From assembly GCF_004335015.1 (NCBI RefSeq), contig NZ_RQRU01000007.1:88544-152543 (forward strand): a DNA stretch of 64,000 nt, read 5' to 3'. Shown here piece by piece: positions 9,639 to 19,445 of the stretch. The notes under the pieces were generated by a model. The model had not been told where the DNA came from and searched no databases. It saw nothing but the letters and a program-made list of their open reading frames with translations. The translations under genes were made by a program, and so were the position numbers. Source of the stretch: Psychrobacter pygoscelis. Its GTDB lineage: Bacteria; Pseudomonadota; Gammaproteobacteria; Pseudomonadales; Moraxellaceae. Position 1 is the stretch's first letter; the number at the start of each line of letters is the position of its first letter.

Positions 9639-10232
9639 ATGGATAAGAAGCAACTAAAACTGTGGTTTTTAATTCCACTCATCGTCTTTATTGGTCTGAT
9701 AGTGATGCTGTTTTTTCGATTAGGTAAACCGACTGAAATCGAGACCAATACTGCGCTTGAGCGTCCCGTACCTGCATTTGAGCTGCCACTACTATCGGAC
9801 ACCTCGCGCTCCATTACAGATGCTAATCTGCCTAAGAAGCCATATCTCATCAATATCTGGGGATCATGGTGTCCGACTTGTATCATCGAACATCCCTTCT
9901 TATTAGATCTAAAAGAGCGCGGCGTGGATATTGTAGGGGTTAACTACAAAGATGAGATCGGTGATGCACTGAATTATTTAAATGGTCGCGGCGATCCCTT
10001 CCTATTATCAATTCAAGATAAGTCAGGTCAGTTTGCCCTTGATTTAGGCCTTACTGGTGCGCCTGAGACCTTTGTGGTCGATGGCAATGGGGTAATTCGC
10101 CAACACATCATAGGTGAAGTTAATGAGGTCAACTGGCAAGAGCGAATCGAGCCGTGTATGAACGTGCTAAATGAGCTGCCCGCTAAGACCAGCAAGAGCG
10201 ATGTCGCTAAGGTTATGGAGGCGTGTCAATGA
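9639..10232 (+). CDS. ccmG: Cytochrome c maturation thiol:disulfide oxidoreductase (CcmG/DsbE)
   Basis: Membrane-anchored periplasmic thioredoxin-like protein that keeps the CXXCH cysteines of apocytochrome c reduced. There is an N-terminal membrane segment (about residues 8-27), then a thioredoxin fold with WGSWCPTC (Cys78 and Cys81) and the GAPETFVVDGNG motif carrying the conserved cis-proline region. It starts one base after the ccmF stop and overlaps the next gene through ATGA, so translation is probably coupled. Confidence 0.95.
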   Translation: MDKKQLKLWFLIPLIVFIGLIVMLFFRLGKPTEIETNTALERPVPAFELPLLSDTSRSITDANLPKKPYLINIWGSWCPTCIIEHPFLLDLKERGVDIVGVNYKDEIGDALNYLNGRGDPFLLSIQDKSGQFALDLGLTGAPETFVVDGNGVIRQHIIGEVNEVNWQERIEPCMNVLNELPAKTSKSDVAKVMEACQ

Positions 10233-10858
10233 AGTCTATAACCACGCTCTGTCATGATATTTATCGCGTCACTAGCAAGCTTATGACCATGCTTTTGCTG
10301 GCGATTACTATGATGATAGCACTCGCGCCTTCTGGCTATGCAGCCATTGACGTGTATGACTTTGACTCTGAGCAGCAAGAGGCTCAGTATCGTGGTCTCA
10401 TTGCCGAGTTTCGCTGTCCAAAATGTCAAAATCAAAATTTGGCAGGTTCTGACGCTCCAATTGCTCAAGACTTGAAGCAAAAAACCTATGATATGGTCAA
10501 AGACGGTCGTAGTGATGCGGAGATCCGTGACTATATGCAAGAGCGCTATGGCGACTTTATTAGCTATAAGCCGCCCATTCGACCTTCAACCTGGGTTCTA
10601 TGGTTCTTTCCGCCGTTACTCTTAATTGTCATACTAGCCGGCTGGTTCTGGCGTACGCAGCATCGTCATCAGCGTATCGAAGCCGATGGAGTATCATCTG
10701 CAAAGACGCGATTATCTAGTGAGGAGCAAGCTAAGCTAGATCGACTGCTGGCAAGTCGTACCACTCCTGATAGCCAGTCGGAACTAACAGAGACGTCAAA
10801 AACGGCTAAGTCAATTAGCGAAACATCGAGTCAAGAGCAAAGTAAAGGGGCGTCTTAA
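10229..10858 (+). CDS. ccmH: Cytochrome c maturation protein CcmH
   Basis: Periplasmic-facing thioreductase subunit of the haem ligation complex. A signal or anchor segment at about residues 17-38 is followed by the family hallmark FRCPKCQNQNLAGSDAP with Cys63 and Cys66, then a membrane helix near residues 115-135. The C-terminal 60 or so residues are polar and low-complexity, longer than the shortest CcmH proteins. I chose ATG 10229, which overlaps the ccmG stop as ATGA; an in-frame GTG two codons upstream is possible. Confidence 0.94.
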   Translation: MKSITTLCHDIYRVTSKLMTMLLLAITMMIALAPSGYAAIDVYDFDSEQQEAQYRGLIAEFRCPKCQNQNLAGSDAPIAQDLKQKTYDMVKDGRSDAEIRDYMQERYGDFISYKPPIRPSTWVLWFFPPLLLIVILAGWFWRTQHRHQRIEADGVSSAKTRLSSEEQAKLDRLLASRTTPDSQSELTETSKTAKSISETSSQEQSKGAS

Positions 10859-12144
10859 TGAGTGTATTTTCGACCTTTGGGTTATTTATTACCTTAAGCT
10901 TACTAATGGCACTGGTACTGGCTTTGATCGTGATTGTTCCTTGGCTGCGTGCAGGTAATTCAGGACAGATGATGCGCAGTGTAGACAATCAGCTCATCGA
11001 TTTAAACGTCGATGTCTTTAAGTCGCGACTGCAAGAGCTGGCGACTGACTTAGCAGCAGGCCGCTTAAACGAGAGTCAATATGAGACACAAAAGCTAGAG
11101 CTTGAGCGTCAGTTGCTTGATGCAGAGCAGACGGCAGCACCCATGCAAAGACCGGGTATCAAGAGTCGATTGATTATCATTATCTGGGTACCGCTTCTTG
11201 CCGCATTAGCATACTATCTGGTTAGTGATCGAAGTAATGTCTTTACGCTATGGCAGGCCCAAGATAGCGTCGGTCAAGTCGCTGATGATCTACTCACTGG
11301 CAAGATCGATCAGCCACCAGCGTGGGCTGTAAAAGATGGTAGTGCCTTAATCTCCGCTATGCAGACCAATGTCTATCGTCATGCCGATGATCCCAATCGC
11401 TGGATGCGACTCTCAGAGCTATTCTTGTCTCTAGAAGCTTCAGATTCAGCACTTGAAGCGCTGTCGAGAGCTTACCGACTATCACCAGAAGATGAATCGA
11501 TAGCCACCACCTATGCGCAGATTAGCTTTTTTGCCAAGGGTGGCAATCTCGATGCCAATAGTCGCCGAGTATTGCAAAATGTCCTTATTGAGCATCCTGA
11601 TCATGAGGGCGCGCAGATGCTGATGGCAATGGGCGAGGCTCGCGCAGGTAACTTTGAGCAGGCGCAAGGCTGGATTCGTAAGCTACGAGCGAGCATTGCA
11701 CAAAAACCTGGTGATCATGATCAAGCACTGTCAAGCCTTGATGAGTTGAGCGCGAATATTGCCGCTCAGCAGGCTCAAGCTAGCGCTGGAGTGACGGTCT
11801 CGGTGAGCATCAATTCAAGCTTACTGCCGCTGATAAAGGCAGATGATGTGCTGTTCGTCGCCATCCGTTCAGCGGCAGGTGGGCCACCTTTTGCGGTCAA
11901 ACGATTGCCAGTCAGTCAGCTAGACAATGGGCGTATTTCGGTCACTCTAAGCGATCTAGATGCCATGATGCCTGAGCGTACCTTGCAAGCTGCTAGACAG
12001 GCTGACGAGCAGCTCGTGGTGACGGCGCGAGTTAGCCAATCAGGCAATGCTATGAGTCAATCAGGTGACTTGTCTGCTAACCCTATCGTCTTGCAAAAAG
12101 ATCAAGAGCAAGTCAATATTGAGATCGCTCAGCAAGTTCCATAA
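10858..12144 (+). CDS. ccmI: Cytochrome c maturation protein CcmI (TPR apocytochrome chaperone)
   Basis: Membrane protein that binds apocytochrome c and delivers it to CcmFH. The N-terminus has a membrane span (about 5-28) and the conserved segment around VDVFKSRLQELATDLAAGRL. A second span at about 100-120 and a TPR-like helical periplasmic region (about 150-290) follow. The C-terminal 120 residues resemble the beta-rich domain seen at the end of gammaproteobacterial CcmI. Its ATG overlaps the ccmH stop (TAATG). It is the last gene of the operon; I see no strong terminator after it. Confidence 0.9.
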   Translation: MSVFSTFGLFITLSLLMALVLALIVIVPWLRAGNSGQMMRSVDNQLIDLNVDVFKSRLQELATDLAAGRLNESQYETQKLELERQLLDAEQTAAPMQRPGIKSRLIIIIWVPLLAALAYYLVSDRSNVFTLWQAQDSVGQVADDLLTGKIDQPPAWAVKDGSALISAMQTNVYRHADDPNRWMRLSELFLSLEASDSALEALSRAYRLSPEDESIATTYAQISFFAKGGNLDANSRRVLQNVLIEHPDHEGAQMLMAMGEARAGNFEQAQGWIRKLRASIAQKPGDHDQALSSLDELSANIAAQQAQASAGVTVSVSINSSLLPLIKADDVLFVAIRSAAGGPPFAVKRLPVSQLDNGRISVTLSDLDAMMPERTLQAARQADEQLVVTARVSQSGNAMSQSGDLSANPIVLQKDQEQVNIEIAQQVP

Positions 12145-12409
12145 AGTGCTGCCATACCTTGGCGCTTGTAGGGTTAAGACTTACCTTTTTATTATCGATA
12201 AAAGTAAGCTGCATATCGCTTGTGGTATGACCAAGATAAAGACGGTCAATGCTCTGTAGTGACTGCTATCAATACCATAACGCACAAGGCCGTACGACTG
12301 GTGGTAGTGTCATAAGACTAAGTGTTAAAATCACTTGAGCTTTAAGGTCTGACAAGGTAAGGTATTCGGGTATTAATTTGTAACACTGATATAACATAAA
12401 GAAGGATAG

Positions 12410-13069
<660 letters not shown>

Positions 13070-13087
13070 ATAAATAAATCTTAAGAA

Positions 13088-13121
13088 GGCCCTGACTGTT
13101 GAGATGGTTGGGGCTTTTTTA
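13088..13121 (+). terminator. Intrinsic terminator after adk
   Basis: GCCCTGAC pairs with GTTGGGGC (two wobble pairs) around a 10-nt loop and is followed by six T residues. It sits 20 bp after the adk stop. Confidence 0.75.
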
Positions 13122-13297
13122 ATGTGGATTTTAATTTATTAATCTGAATTAAGGCGCGATTGACAAAGATTAGCCTCTATTTTTCAACCTATCGTAGTAA
13201 CAGCGAGGCGTCGCCACCAATCAGCAATATTCTTCGATAAGTTAACGCAGTCAAAGTCTTTTAAAACGGGGCAATAGTGGGACAAAGTTAATTGCCA

Positions 13298-13334
13298 TAA
13301 AAAAACCGCCAAGTACATAACTTGACGGTTTTTT
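13298..13334 (-). terminator. Terminator downstream of secB, usable on both strands
   Basis: AACCGCCAAG and CTTGACGGTT form a stem with one mismatch and a 7-nt loop. A6-8 precedes it and T6 follows, so it can act in either direction. It lies about 30 bp past the secB stop on the minus strand. Confidence 0.75.
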
Positions 13335-13362
13335 AGTAGCCAGTCTTTTCACTTATTAAAGC

Positions 13363-13824
13363 TTAAGCATTACCTTCGCCAGCGGCTTGATCTTGTACCG
13401 CTTGTTGTTGGCTTTGGGCATAGGCTTGGTCAAAGTTTACTGGCGCTAACAACAGCTGTGGGAAGCTACCACGAGTAACGATATCACTGATAACTTCACG
13501 CGCGTAAGGGAATAAGACATTCGGGCAATAAGCACCTAGGATTTGACCGACTTGCTCTTCAGGGATATTCTGCATTAAGAAAATACCTGCTTGATGAACC
13601 TCGGCAATAAATGCTGTCTCATCAGCATTTTTGGCAGTGACATTCACAGTCAAGACAACTTGATAATGGTCGTCATCTAATTTTTCAGCACTGCTAGATA
13701 AATTGATGTCCAGCTCAGGGTTCCACTCTTTAGTAAATACTTCAGCGCCAGGGACTTCAAGCGACATGTCTTTGACGTAAATTCGCTCTAGGGCTAGTTG
13801 TGGTTGGGCTTGTTCTTCAGCCAT
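13363..13824 (-). CDS. secB: Protein-export chaperone SecB
   Basis: Tetrameric cytoplasmic chaperone that keeps preproteins unfolded and passes them to SecA. Family blocks [21 protein letters not shown] and [19 protein letters not shown] are intact. The start is the ATG at 13824, preceded by AAAGGAGCACAAC; an open frame continues ten codons upstream but lacks a better site. The C-terminal 20 residues are Gln/Ala-rich. It is preceded by grxC and a yibN-like gene, the same neighbours as in E. coli. Confidence 0.96.
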   Translation of the reverse strand: MAEEQAQPQLALERIYVKDMSLEVPGAEVFTKEWNPELDINLSSSAEKLDDDHYQVVLTVNVTAKNADETAFIAEVHQAGIFLMQNIPEEQVGQILGAYCPNVLFPYAREVISDIVTRGSFPQLLLAPVNFDQAYAQSQQQAVQDQAAGEGNA

Positions 13825-13885
13825 GTTGTGCTCCTTTAATATTGGTATTATCAATTATAGTAATAAGTCTTAAACAATGCTCGGT

Positions 13886-14149
13886 CTAGCCGTTTAGCAA
13901 TTCGTCAAGCTTACCTTCTTGGTTTAATGCATTTAACTCTGAAAATCCGCCGACAAAGGTATCGCCGATGAATATCTGAGGTACAGTGCGGTAGTTATTG
14001 GTCTTTTGCATGAGGGCCATACGATCTTCACGGCTCATATCGTGCATGCCAATTTCTTGGTATTCAACGCCTTTAGATTTTAACAGCTGCTTGGCATTTG
14101 AGCAGTAAGGGCAGATAGGGGTGGTATATACTGTAACAGGGACGGTCAT
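13886..14149 (-). CDS. grxC: Glutaredoxin 3
   Basis: Small cytoplasmic glutathione-dependent disulfide reductase of 87 residues. The active site CPYC is at residues 13-16, with the TVPQIFIGD cis-proline motif and the GG of the glutathione site following. AAGGAGCTTTT precedes the ATG. It lies between a yibN-like rhodanese and secB, all on the minus strand, and is probably co-transcribed with secB 61 bp downstream. Confidence 0.96.
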   Translation of the reverse strand: MTVPVTVYTTPICPYCSNAKQLLKSKGVEYQEIGMHDMSREDRMALMQKTNNYRTVPQIFIGDTFVGGFSELNALNQEGKLDELLNG

Positions 14150-14346
14150 AAAAGCTCCTTAAAGCGGTAATATGATTTATAAAGCCAAAAATTTATAAGC
14201 GAGTCATTAAGTTAATGATGGGTGATAGATTCTATCTCCCATGGCCGCTAATCTTATCTTGTGAGCAACTAATCTTATGCGCAACTAAATGGTATCTGCT
14301 AGGCCTGATAAAGATAACATGGGGCTTTTTATTACATATTCAACAG

Positions 14347-14802
14347 TTATTTAACTTTTGCCTTACCAGAAACGGTTTTTTTACCGTTGCCTTTTGCGCC
14401 AACCAACGGCATTCCAGCGGCTTGCCAACCACCAATACCACCATCCAGACGGAAGACATTCTCTTTGCCGATCATCTGCACAGCGGCGCCAGCTTGTACG
14501 CCCATATCGCAGACAATAATAATCGGCTGCTCAATCGCGCGAACTTCATCCAAGCGGTCTTTTAGCTGGGTAAAGGGAATATTGCGACTGCCTTGAATGT
14601 AACCGGTTTCAAACTTATTTTTTGCACGAATATCAATCAGCTGAGCATTTTGCGAATTAACCATCATCCCAAGCGTATTTGGTGTGACTTTTTTGCCGCT
14701 GCGTTTATTTTCAATAGTAAAAAACAGCACAATAAGCACCCCTAAAATGCCAAATAAAAAGGGGTGATTGCCCATAAACTCAAACCAACGACTAAAATCC
14801 AA
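14347..14802 (-). CDS. YibN-like membrane-anchored rhodanese
   Basis: Predicted single-span membrane protein with a cytoplasmic rhodanese domain. A hydrophobic helix covers about residues 14-30. The rhodanese fold follows with LIDIRAKNKFETGYIQGSRN and a candidate catalytic cysteine, Cys98, in IIVCDMGVQAG. I chose a TTG start at 14802 because GGAGG lies six bases before it; the frame stays open 16 codons further upstream, without a comparable site. The basic tail ends GKAKVK. Position next to grxC and secB matches E. coli yibN. The substrate is unknown. Confidence 0.85.
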   Translation of the reverse strand: MDFSRWFEFMGNHPFLFGILGVLIVLFFTIENKRSGKKVTPNTLGMMVNSQNAQLIDIRAKNKFETGYIQGSRNIPFTQLKDRLDEVRAIEQPIIIVCDMGVQAGAAVQMIGKENVFRLDGGIGGWQAAGMPLVGAKGNGKKTVSGKAKVK

Positions 14803-15039
14803 AGCATACCTCCAAAAGTGAGCGTGTAGTTGGCGCATTAGCTTCAGCAACCTGTCGTCAAAAGAGACGATAGGCTGCTGCTAAATCTAAACATAGCGCC
14901 TAACTATAATCTTATCAAAACGCATTATACCGACAACGACGCTCGATTGCATTAAAAGCAAGTCAGGCGGCATGGTTCAGCAGCGATTCATTCGTTTTAC
15001 TGTGCTGATCCAATCACAGCCAGCCAGCATCGACAGCCT

Positions 15040-16182
15040 CTAATAATCCTTGGTATCCGCTTCTGCTTGCAGTACCACTAGGTTCTCTACACGGCGTTGT
15101 AGCACTTCACCCGCTGCCACTGCCTGCCATAGCGCGCAGCCTTTAGAGTTATGGGTATGTTTGCAGTCGCGAAATTTGCACTCTGCTGATAGGGGCGCGA
15201 GCTCAACAAACCCTGAAATCACATCATCAGGAGTTAGGTGCCAGATACCATATTCACGGATGCCTGGGGTATCTACGATACCACCTTGGCTCAAGTCGTC
15301 GGGCACGAAGGGTAAGAGCCGACTTGTCGTAGTCGTATGTTGGCCCAGCTTCGAGTTTTCTGATATCACGTTGACGCTTTGCTCAGATTCGGGAAGTAGG
15401 GCATTGATTAAGGTGCTCTTACCAACGCCAGATTGACCAGCGAAGATAACCAACTTATTGTCGATTTTGTGCTTTAAATCTTGCAGCCCTTGCTGCGGCT
15501 TGCCCTGATTAGGATTGTCAGCTAAGAGAGTGGGGTCTTGGTCGCTAAGCACATTTTCAGGACAGTCCACTGAGGTGAGTACCGTCTCATACCCTAGCGC
15601 TTGATAGTCGGTCAATAAAGACTGTACCGAGGCAAAGGCCTCTTGAGTAAGCAGGTCGGCTTTATTAAGTACCAGTAGTGGCTGGACACCTGCATGATGA
15701 CAGACGACTAGATAGCGATCAATAAGGCTGGGTGCCGCCATCGGTAGCGGTGCAAAGACAATAGCAAGGATATCGACATTAGCGGCGACGGGCTTGAGCT
15801 TGTGGTAGCGATCAGGGCGCGATACAAGAGAGGTCCGTGGCAGGACTGATTCAATACGGCCCAGTCCGGTATTAGGATCGGCTATCCAGCGGACTTGATC
15901 ACCCGCGACTAGCATCGGTAAGTTGGTTCGAGCATGACAGCGCCAAATATCGTTCAAGGCGATAGGCTGCCAAAATGGCTCAGGATCATCCGCAGCGACC
16001 TGAGGTTTAGTGGGAATAGTATGTGGTAAGCTTGTGACTTGTACTTCTAGCTGCTTGCCATAATGCGCGATAACCACCCCGTCCATTAAGCTGTCATCTA
16101 GACTGTCTTGCTGGGTTTGTTGTTGCTTTTCAATACGCCGAATCTGTTGCTTAGTCAGCTTGCGCTGCCGAATCAATGCCAT
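15040..16182 (-). CDS. rsgA: Ribosome small subunit-dependent GTPase A
   Basis: Late-stage 30S assembly GTPase with circularly permuted motif order. NKAD (G4) at residues 173-176 precedes the P-loop GQSGVGKS (249-256), and DTPG (G3) is at 304-307. The C-terminal zinc knuckle has Cys335, Cys340, His342 and Cys349. An OB-fold region lies near residues 35-115, preceded by a basic, Gln-rich N-terminal helix. It is divergent from orn, an arrangement also known in Pseudomonas. Confidence 0.96.
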   Translation of the reverse strand: MALIRQRKLTKQQIRRIEKQQQTQQDSLDDSLMDGVVIAHYGKQLEVQVTSLPHTIPTKPQVAADDPEPFWQPIALNDIWRCHARTNLPMLVAGDQVRWIADPNTGLGRIESVLPRTSLVSRPDRYHKLKPVAANVDILAIVFAPLPMAAPSLIDRYLVVCHHAGVQPLLVLNKADLLTQEAFASVQSLLTDYQALGYETVLTSVDCPENVLSDQDPTLLADNPNQGKPQQGLQDLKHKIDNKLVIFAGQSGVGKSTLINALLPESEQSVNVISENSKLGQHTTTTSRLLPFVPDDLSQGGIVDTPGIREYGIWHLTPDDVISGFVELAPLSAECKFRDCKHTHNSKGCALWQAVAAGEVLQRRVENLVVLQAEADTKDY

Positions 16183-16600
16183 TATTTAGAACCTTTCATA
16201 CGATTGTCTTCTATATTGAGTGAGTTAGAGGTATATTTTAAAGCTTCAGTTTATAGGGTCAAACCATACTTTGTACCCAGGCGACTAGATAAAAGATGAC
16301 CAATAATACTGGTTATTAACAGTCGCTATTGAAGCGGTATGGGCGCTCATGAAGTTAATATTAACTGTATTGGAGTGGCCTGTGTCGTTGATACTAATTA
16401 TTGACTAAAGTATTAACTGGCTATGGCCTTAGAATAATTTTCATTCAGTGTACCGCGAAAATTTGCTAACATACACCGCTTATCGTATAGATATTGACCA
16501 AAGTCAGACTGCAATCTTGACCTTAGACCAATCTATCAAGATAAATCTAGTATATTAACGCCGCCGCTCGACTCACTTAGTACTACCAATAGGATAATTT
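16183..16600. other. Divergent intergenic region between rsgA and orn
   Basis: A 418-bp region that must carry promoters for both genes. A perfect 12-bp palindrome, GTTAATATTAAC, lies at 16354-16365. I see no further gene or RNA. Confidence 0.4.
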
Positions 16601-17188
16601 ATGGCAACGACCGACCATCCCAACAAGATCAAAATCAAAAATCAAGGCAAAAAAGGGCTGGTATGGATTGATTTAGAGATGACTGGGCTTGATACCCAGA
16701 ATGACGATATTATCGAGATTGCTACCATCGTCACTGATGAAGACTTAAATGTACTGGCTGAAGGCCCCGTCTTCGCCATAAAAGTATCAGACCAAAAGCT
16801 CAATGCGATGGACGACTGGAATACCAAGCAACATGGTCAGTCAGGATTGATTGATCGTGTGCGCCGCAGTAGCGTGACCCTTGAGCAAGCAGAGGCAGAG
16901 ACCATCGCTTTTCTTAGTAAGTGGGTCGATGCAGGCAAGTCGCCGATGTGCGGTAACTCCATCTGCCAAGATCGCCGCTTTATGGCGCGGCAAATGCCAG
17001 AGCTTGAGCGCTTCTTTCATTATCGCAATCTAGACGTGTCCTCAGTCAAAGAGCTTTGCTTTCGCTGGCGTCCTGATGTGCTACGTAGCTTTGAGAAGAC
17101 CAGCAGTCATCTAGCAATGGATGACATTCGTGATTCTATCCGTGAGCTCAAGCACTACCGTGAGCACTTCTTTAAATTGCTTGATTAA
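16601..17188 (+). CDS. orn: Oligoribonuclease
   Basis: DEDDh 3'-5' exoribonuclease that finishes RNA decay by hydrolysing very short oligoribonucleotides, including pGp[11 protein letters not shown] places Asp24 and Glu26. NSICQDRRF carries the middle Asp, and [10 protein letters not shown] supplies the His and last Asp. At 195 residues it is slightly longer than E. coli Orn (181), owing to a polar N-terminus. The start ATG at 16601 follows AATAGGATAATTT. Confidence 0.96.
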   Translation: MATTDHPNKIKIKNQGKKGLVWIDLEMTGLDTQNDDIIEIATIVTDEDLNVLAEGPVFAIKVSDQKLNAMDDWNTKQHGQSGLIDRVRRSSVTLEQAEAETIAFLSKWVDAGKSPMCGNSICQDRRFMARQMPELERFFHYRNLDVSSVKELCFRWRPDVLRSFEKTSSHLAMDDIRDSIRELKHYREHFFKLLD

Positions 17189-17206
17189 AAATTCGATAAG
17201 TAAGAG

Positions 17207-17296
17207 AGTAGTATTTAGACAACAGCTACAAAGCTCGCTCTATTGACTTTATGATAGGGATGATTAAGCTGCCGCTGTTGCTCACTACTTTTTTTA
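17207..17296 (+). terminator. Possible branched terminator between orn and lpxH
   Basis: AGTAGT and CAACAGC pair in order with GCTGTTG and ACTACT about 50-60 bp downstream, followed by T7. The long loop makes it weak, but it lies where the convergent orn and lpxH genes meet. Confidence 0.35.
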
Positions 17297-17302
17297 ACTA
17301 CT

Positions 17303-18202
17303 TTATTTGTTGTTATAGCCTCTGTCGATATAGCGGGTCAGCACAAATTTCTCTTTTGCTGACTCTTGACTTCTATCCTCCCGCATTACTATACCGATGA
17401 CTGCTTCGACATATTGCCACGAGCTGTCCTTGTCGATTAGCCGCCAGTCTCCTAATACATAGCGTATTTTATCGCCGCCATTGCCATCATTAGCTGCTGG
17501 CTCTTGTTCCGCTAGCCTATGTAGCGCTGGTCGGTGCGTATGACCGTGTAATAAGGCCTCGTAACATTGGACAGCTTGGCTTACCGCTTGGGCATTCACA
17601 TCCATGATAAAAGCTGCTTTTTTAGCGTTACCTTGTTGGCTTTTTTGCCGCATTTTATCGGCAATTTTCAGGCGATTTTCAAGAGATTTGTTCAATAAGT
17701 ACCACTGAACTAAGCGGCTGCGCATAAGCTTGCGAAAGCGCTGATAGGCCTTGTCATCGGTACATAAAGCATCACCATGCTCAAGGCGAAATCGCTGTTG
17801 ACCAATGACGAGGCTATAAGGCTCATAGATAAGGGTGCCGCCAAAGGTACTACAAAACGCCTGACCGAGTAAAAAGTCACGATTGCCATGCATGACGAGG
17901 ATATCGCAGCCTCCTAAGCGTAGCTGTTTTAGCTCCTTGATTAGAGGCGTTATCCAGTGGGATTGTTTTTCGCTATCGTTCAATGATAGGTAAGCGTCAT
18001 CGCCAATCCAAGCATCAAACCAGTCGCCTAGAATATAAAGCTGGCGCAGCTGGGGCAGTACTTGCAAATCGGCTAATAAAGTCAAAAAAGCCTGCACTAA
18101 GGCAGGCTCTGATGCAGATAAATGCAAATCACTAATAACGACCTGTTCAATATCATTTGGACAAGTCGTTAACAGATGATCATAGTTGATAAATTCACTC
18201 AT
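17303..18202 (-). CDS. lpxH: UDP-2,3-diacylglucosamine diphosphatase
   Basis: Peripheral membrane metallophosphoesterase of lipid A synthesis that releases UMP to give lipid X. Calcineurin-like motifs are in order: SDLHLS, GDWFDAWIGDD, HGNRDFLLG, LEHGDALCTDD and LLHGHTHRPALH. The product is 299 residues against about 240 in E. coli; roughly 45 extra residues follow the VLGDWRL block at the C-terminus. It starts 12 bp after ppiB in the same direction, and the ppiB-lpxH pairing is known in E. coli and Pseudomonas. Confidence 0.94.
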   Translation of the reverse strand: MSEFINYDHLLTTCPNDIEQVVISDLHLSASEPALVQAFLTLLADLQVLPQLRQLYILGDWFDAWIGDDAYLSLNDSEKQSHWITPLIKELKQLRLGGCDILVMHGNRDFLLGQAFCSTFGGTLIYEPYSLVIGQQRFRLEHGDALCTDDKAYQRFRKLMRSRLVQWYLLNKSLENRLKIADKMRQKSQQGNAKKAAFIMDVNAQAVSQAVQCYEALLHGHTHRPALHRLAEQEPAANDGNGGDKIRYVLGDWRLIDKDSSWQYVEAVIGIVMREDRSQESAKEKFVLTRYIDRGYNNK

Positions 18203-18214
18203 GAATATAGGGAG

Positions 18215-18877
18215 TTATTCGCTAATGATCTTTGCAGAGTTGATGATTACTGGCTCTTTTGGTACATCAGCATGCATGCCATAACGACCAGTTGGAACGC
18301 CTTCAATTTTGTGAACCACATCCATGCCGCTAGTGACCTTACCGAATACAGTATAGCCCCAACCTTGCAAGTTTTTGCCGGTGTGATTCAAAAAGCCATT
18401 GTCTTTAAGATTAATGAAAAACTGACTGGTCGCTGAGTTAGGATCTTGCGTTCTGGCCATGGCGATCGTGCCCTCATCATTCTTAAGGCCATTATCGGCT
18501 TCAATTTTGATAGGAGCATTGGTAGACTTCTCGTTCATGTCCGCATCCATACCGCCGCCTTGGATCATAAAATCGCCAATGACACGGTGGAAGATCGTAC
18601 CGTCATAGTGACCAGATTTGACGTAATCTAGGAAGTTTTTGACGGTATTAGGTGCTTTTTCTTCGTTTAATTCAATGACGATTTCGCCCATCGTAGTGTC
18701 AAGTTGAACAACTGGCATGTCACTCATGTGTGTCTCCTTTAGGTTTGGATTGGTGTTTGAGGTGATGTTTGATGTTGAATTTATAGTAGGATTACTAACG
18801 CAGCCCATAAACAGGATTGGCAGTAACAAGCTCGAACGGCCTAGTGTTTTAATATTGGGTAGTTTAAGGGTAGTCAC
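18215..18877 (-). CDS. ppiB: Cyclophilin-type peptidyl-prolyl isomerase with two possible starts
   Basis: Peptidyl-prolyl cis-trans isomerase with the cyclophilin core [13 protein letters not shown], then [18 protein letters not shown] and a conserved Trp/Gly strand. Two starts are credible. GTG 18877 (with AAGGA six bases upstream) gives 220 residues, opening with a basic hydrophobic segment and a possible lipobox, LFMGC. ATG 18727 (with AAAGGAG upstream) gives a 170-residue cytoplasmic PpiB-like form. The gene precedes lpxH by 12 bp, and glnS lies divergent upstream. The enzyme family is certain; localisation is not. Confidence 0.93.
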   Translation of the reverse strand: MTTLKLPNIKTLGRSSLLLPILFMGCVSNPTINSTSNITSNTNPNLKETHMSDMPVVQLDTTMGEIVIELNEEKAPNTVKNFLDYVKSGHYDGTIFHRVIGDFMIQGGGMDADMNEKSTNAPIKIEADNGLKNDEGTIAMARTQDPNSATSQFFINLKDNGFLNHTGKNLQGWGYTVFGKVTSGMDVVHKIEGVPTGRYGMHADVPKEPVIINSAKIISE

Positions 18878-19445
18878 ACGTTATCCTTATTAAGTTAGTG
18901 GGCGCGAAAGGGTTGTATGAATCTAAGTGATAATTCATCGTTAGCTGGTATATGGTCCAGTTAGTGAAGAACATCACGCGCTGCTTTATAAGGGCTTAAT
19001 CTTAATATAGAGCCGCTAAAAGAAGCCTGCTGATTAGCCCGTAGTCTAACGACTTTTTTGCAAGCTGTCATGTATTGGTATGTATGAGTATCTCGCTATA
19101 TCTTTTTATAACCAGCGCGATAAAGTTGAGCTACCTTAACATCGCTACTATGTGATTAAAAATTGATAGCAGGACGCCGCTTGACCTGATTTGTATATTT
19201 TTATTTTTAACTGACTATAGCTGTCTAAGGCAGTTATGGTGATATAGTCGGCCCACAATAAAACTGTTACGGTGTCATCCTCACTAGCAGCCATACTAAT
19301 GTATAACCTGCGCTCGGCTTTCTTGTACCAATATTATTGTGGATTGACTATAGATTTGCCCGTCAGTTTAAAAACGATATCAATTCATTGGACGGTTTTG
19401 TTACAATAGCAATCATTTATTGAATTAATATTGAGAGTTTAAGCT
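18878..19445. other. Intergenic region between ppiB and glnS
   Basis: A 568-bp divergent region. It holds a MITE-like repeat (19243-19353) and another GACTATAG end motif at about 19213. No coding frame is convincing. Confidence 0.5.
19243..19353 (+). repeat. MITE-like repeat, copy D
   Basis: Begins TATAGTC and ends GACTATAG. The inner ends, CCCACAATAA on the left and TTATTGTGG on the right, extend the terminal inverted repeat to about 20 bp with a few mismatches. The interior shares ordered blocks (ATAAAA, TACGGTG, GCAGCC, GCGCTCG) with the copies at 34671, 48463 and 53588. Confidence 0.6.

Noticed and set aside
17310..17335. AGCCTCTGTC of the MITE-like core inside the 3' end of lpxH
   Set aside because: Only a 10-bp match; flanks do not align with the repeat family and the bases are coding for the LpxH tail.
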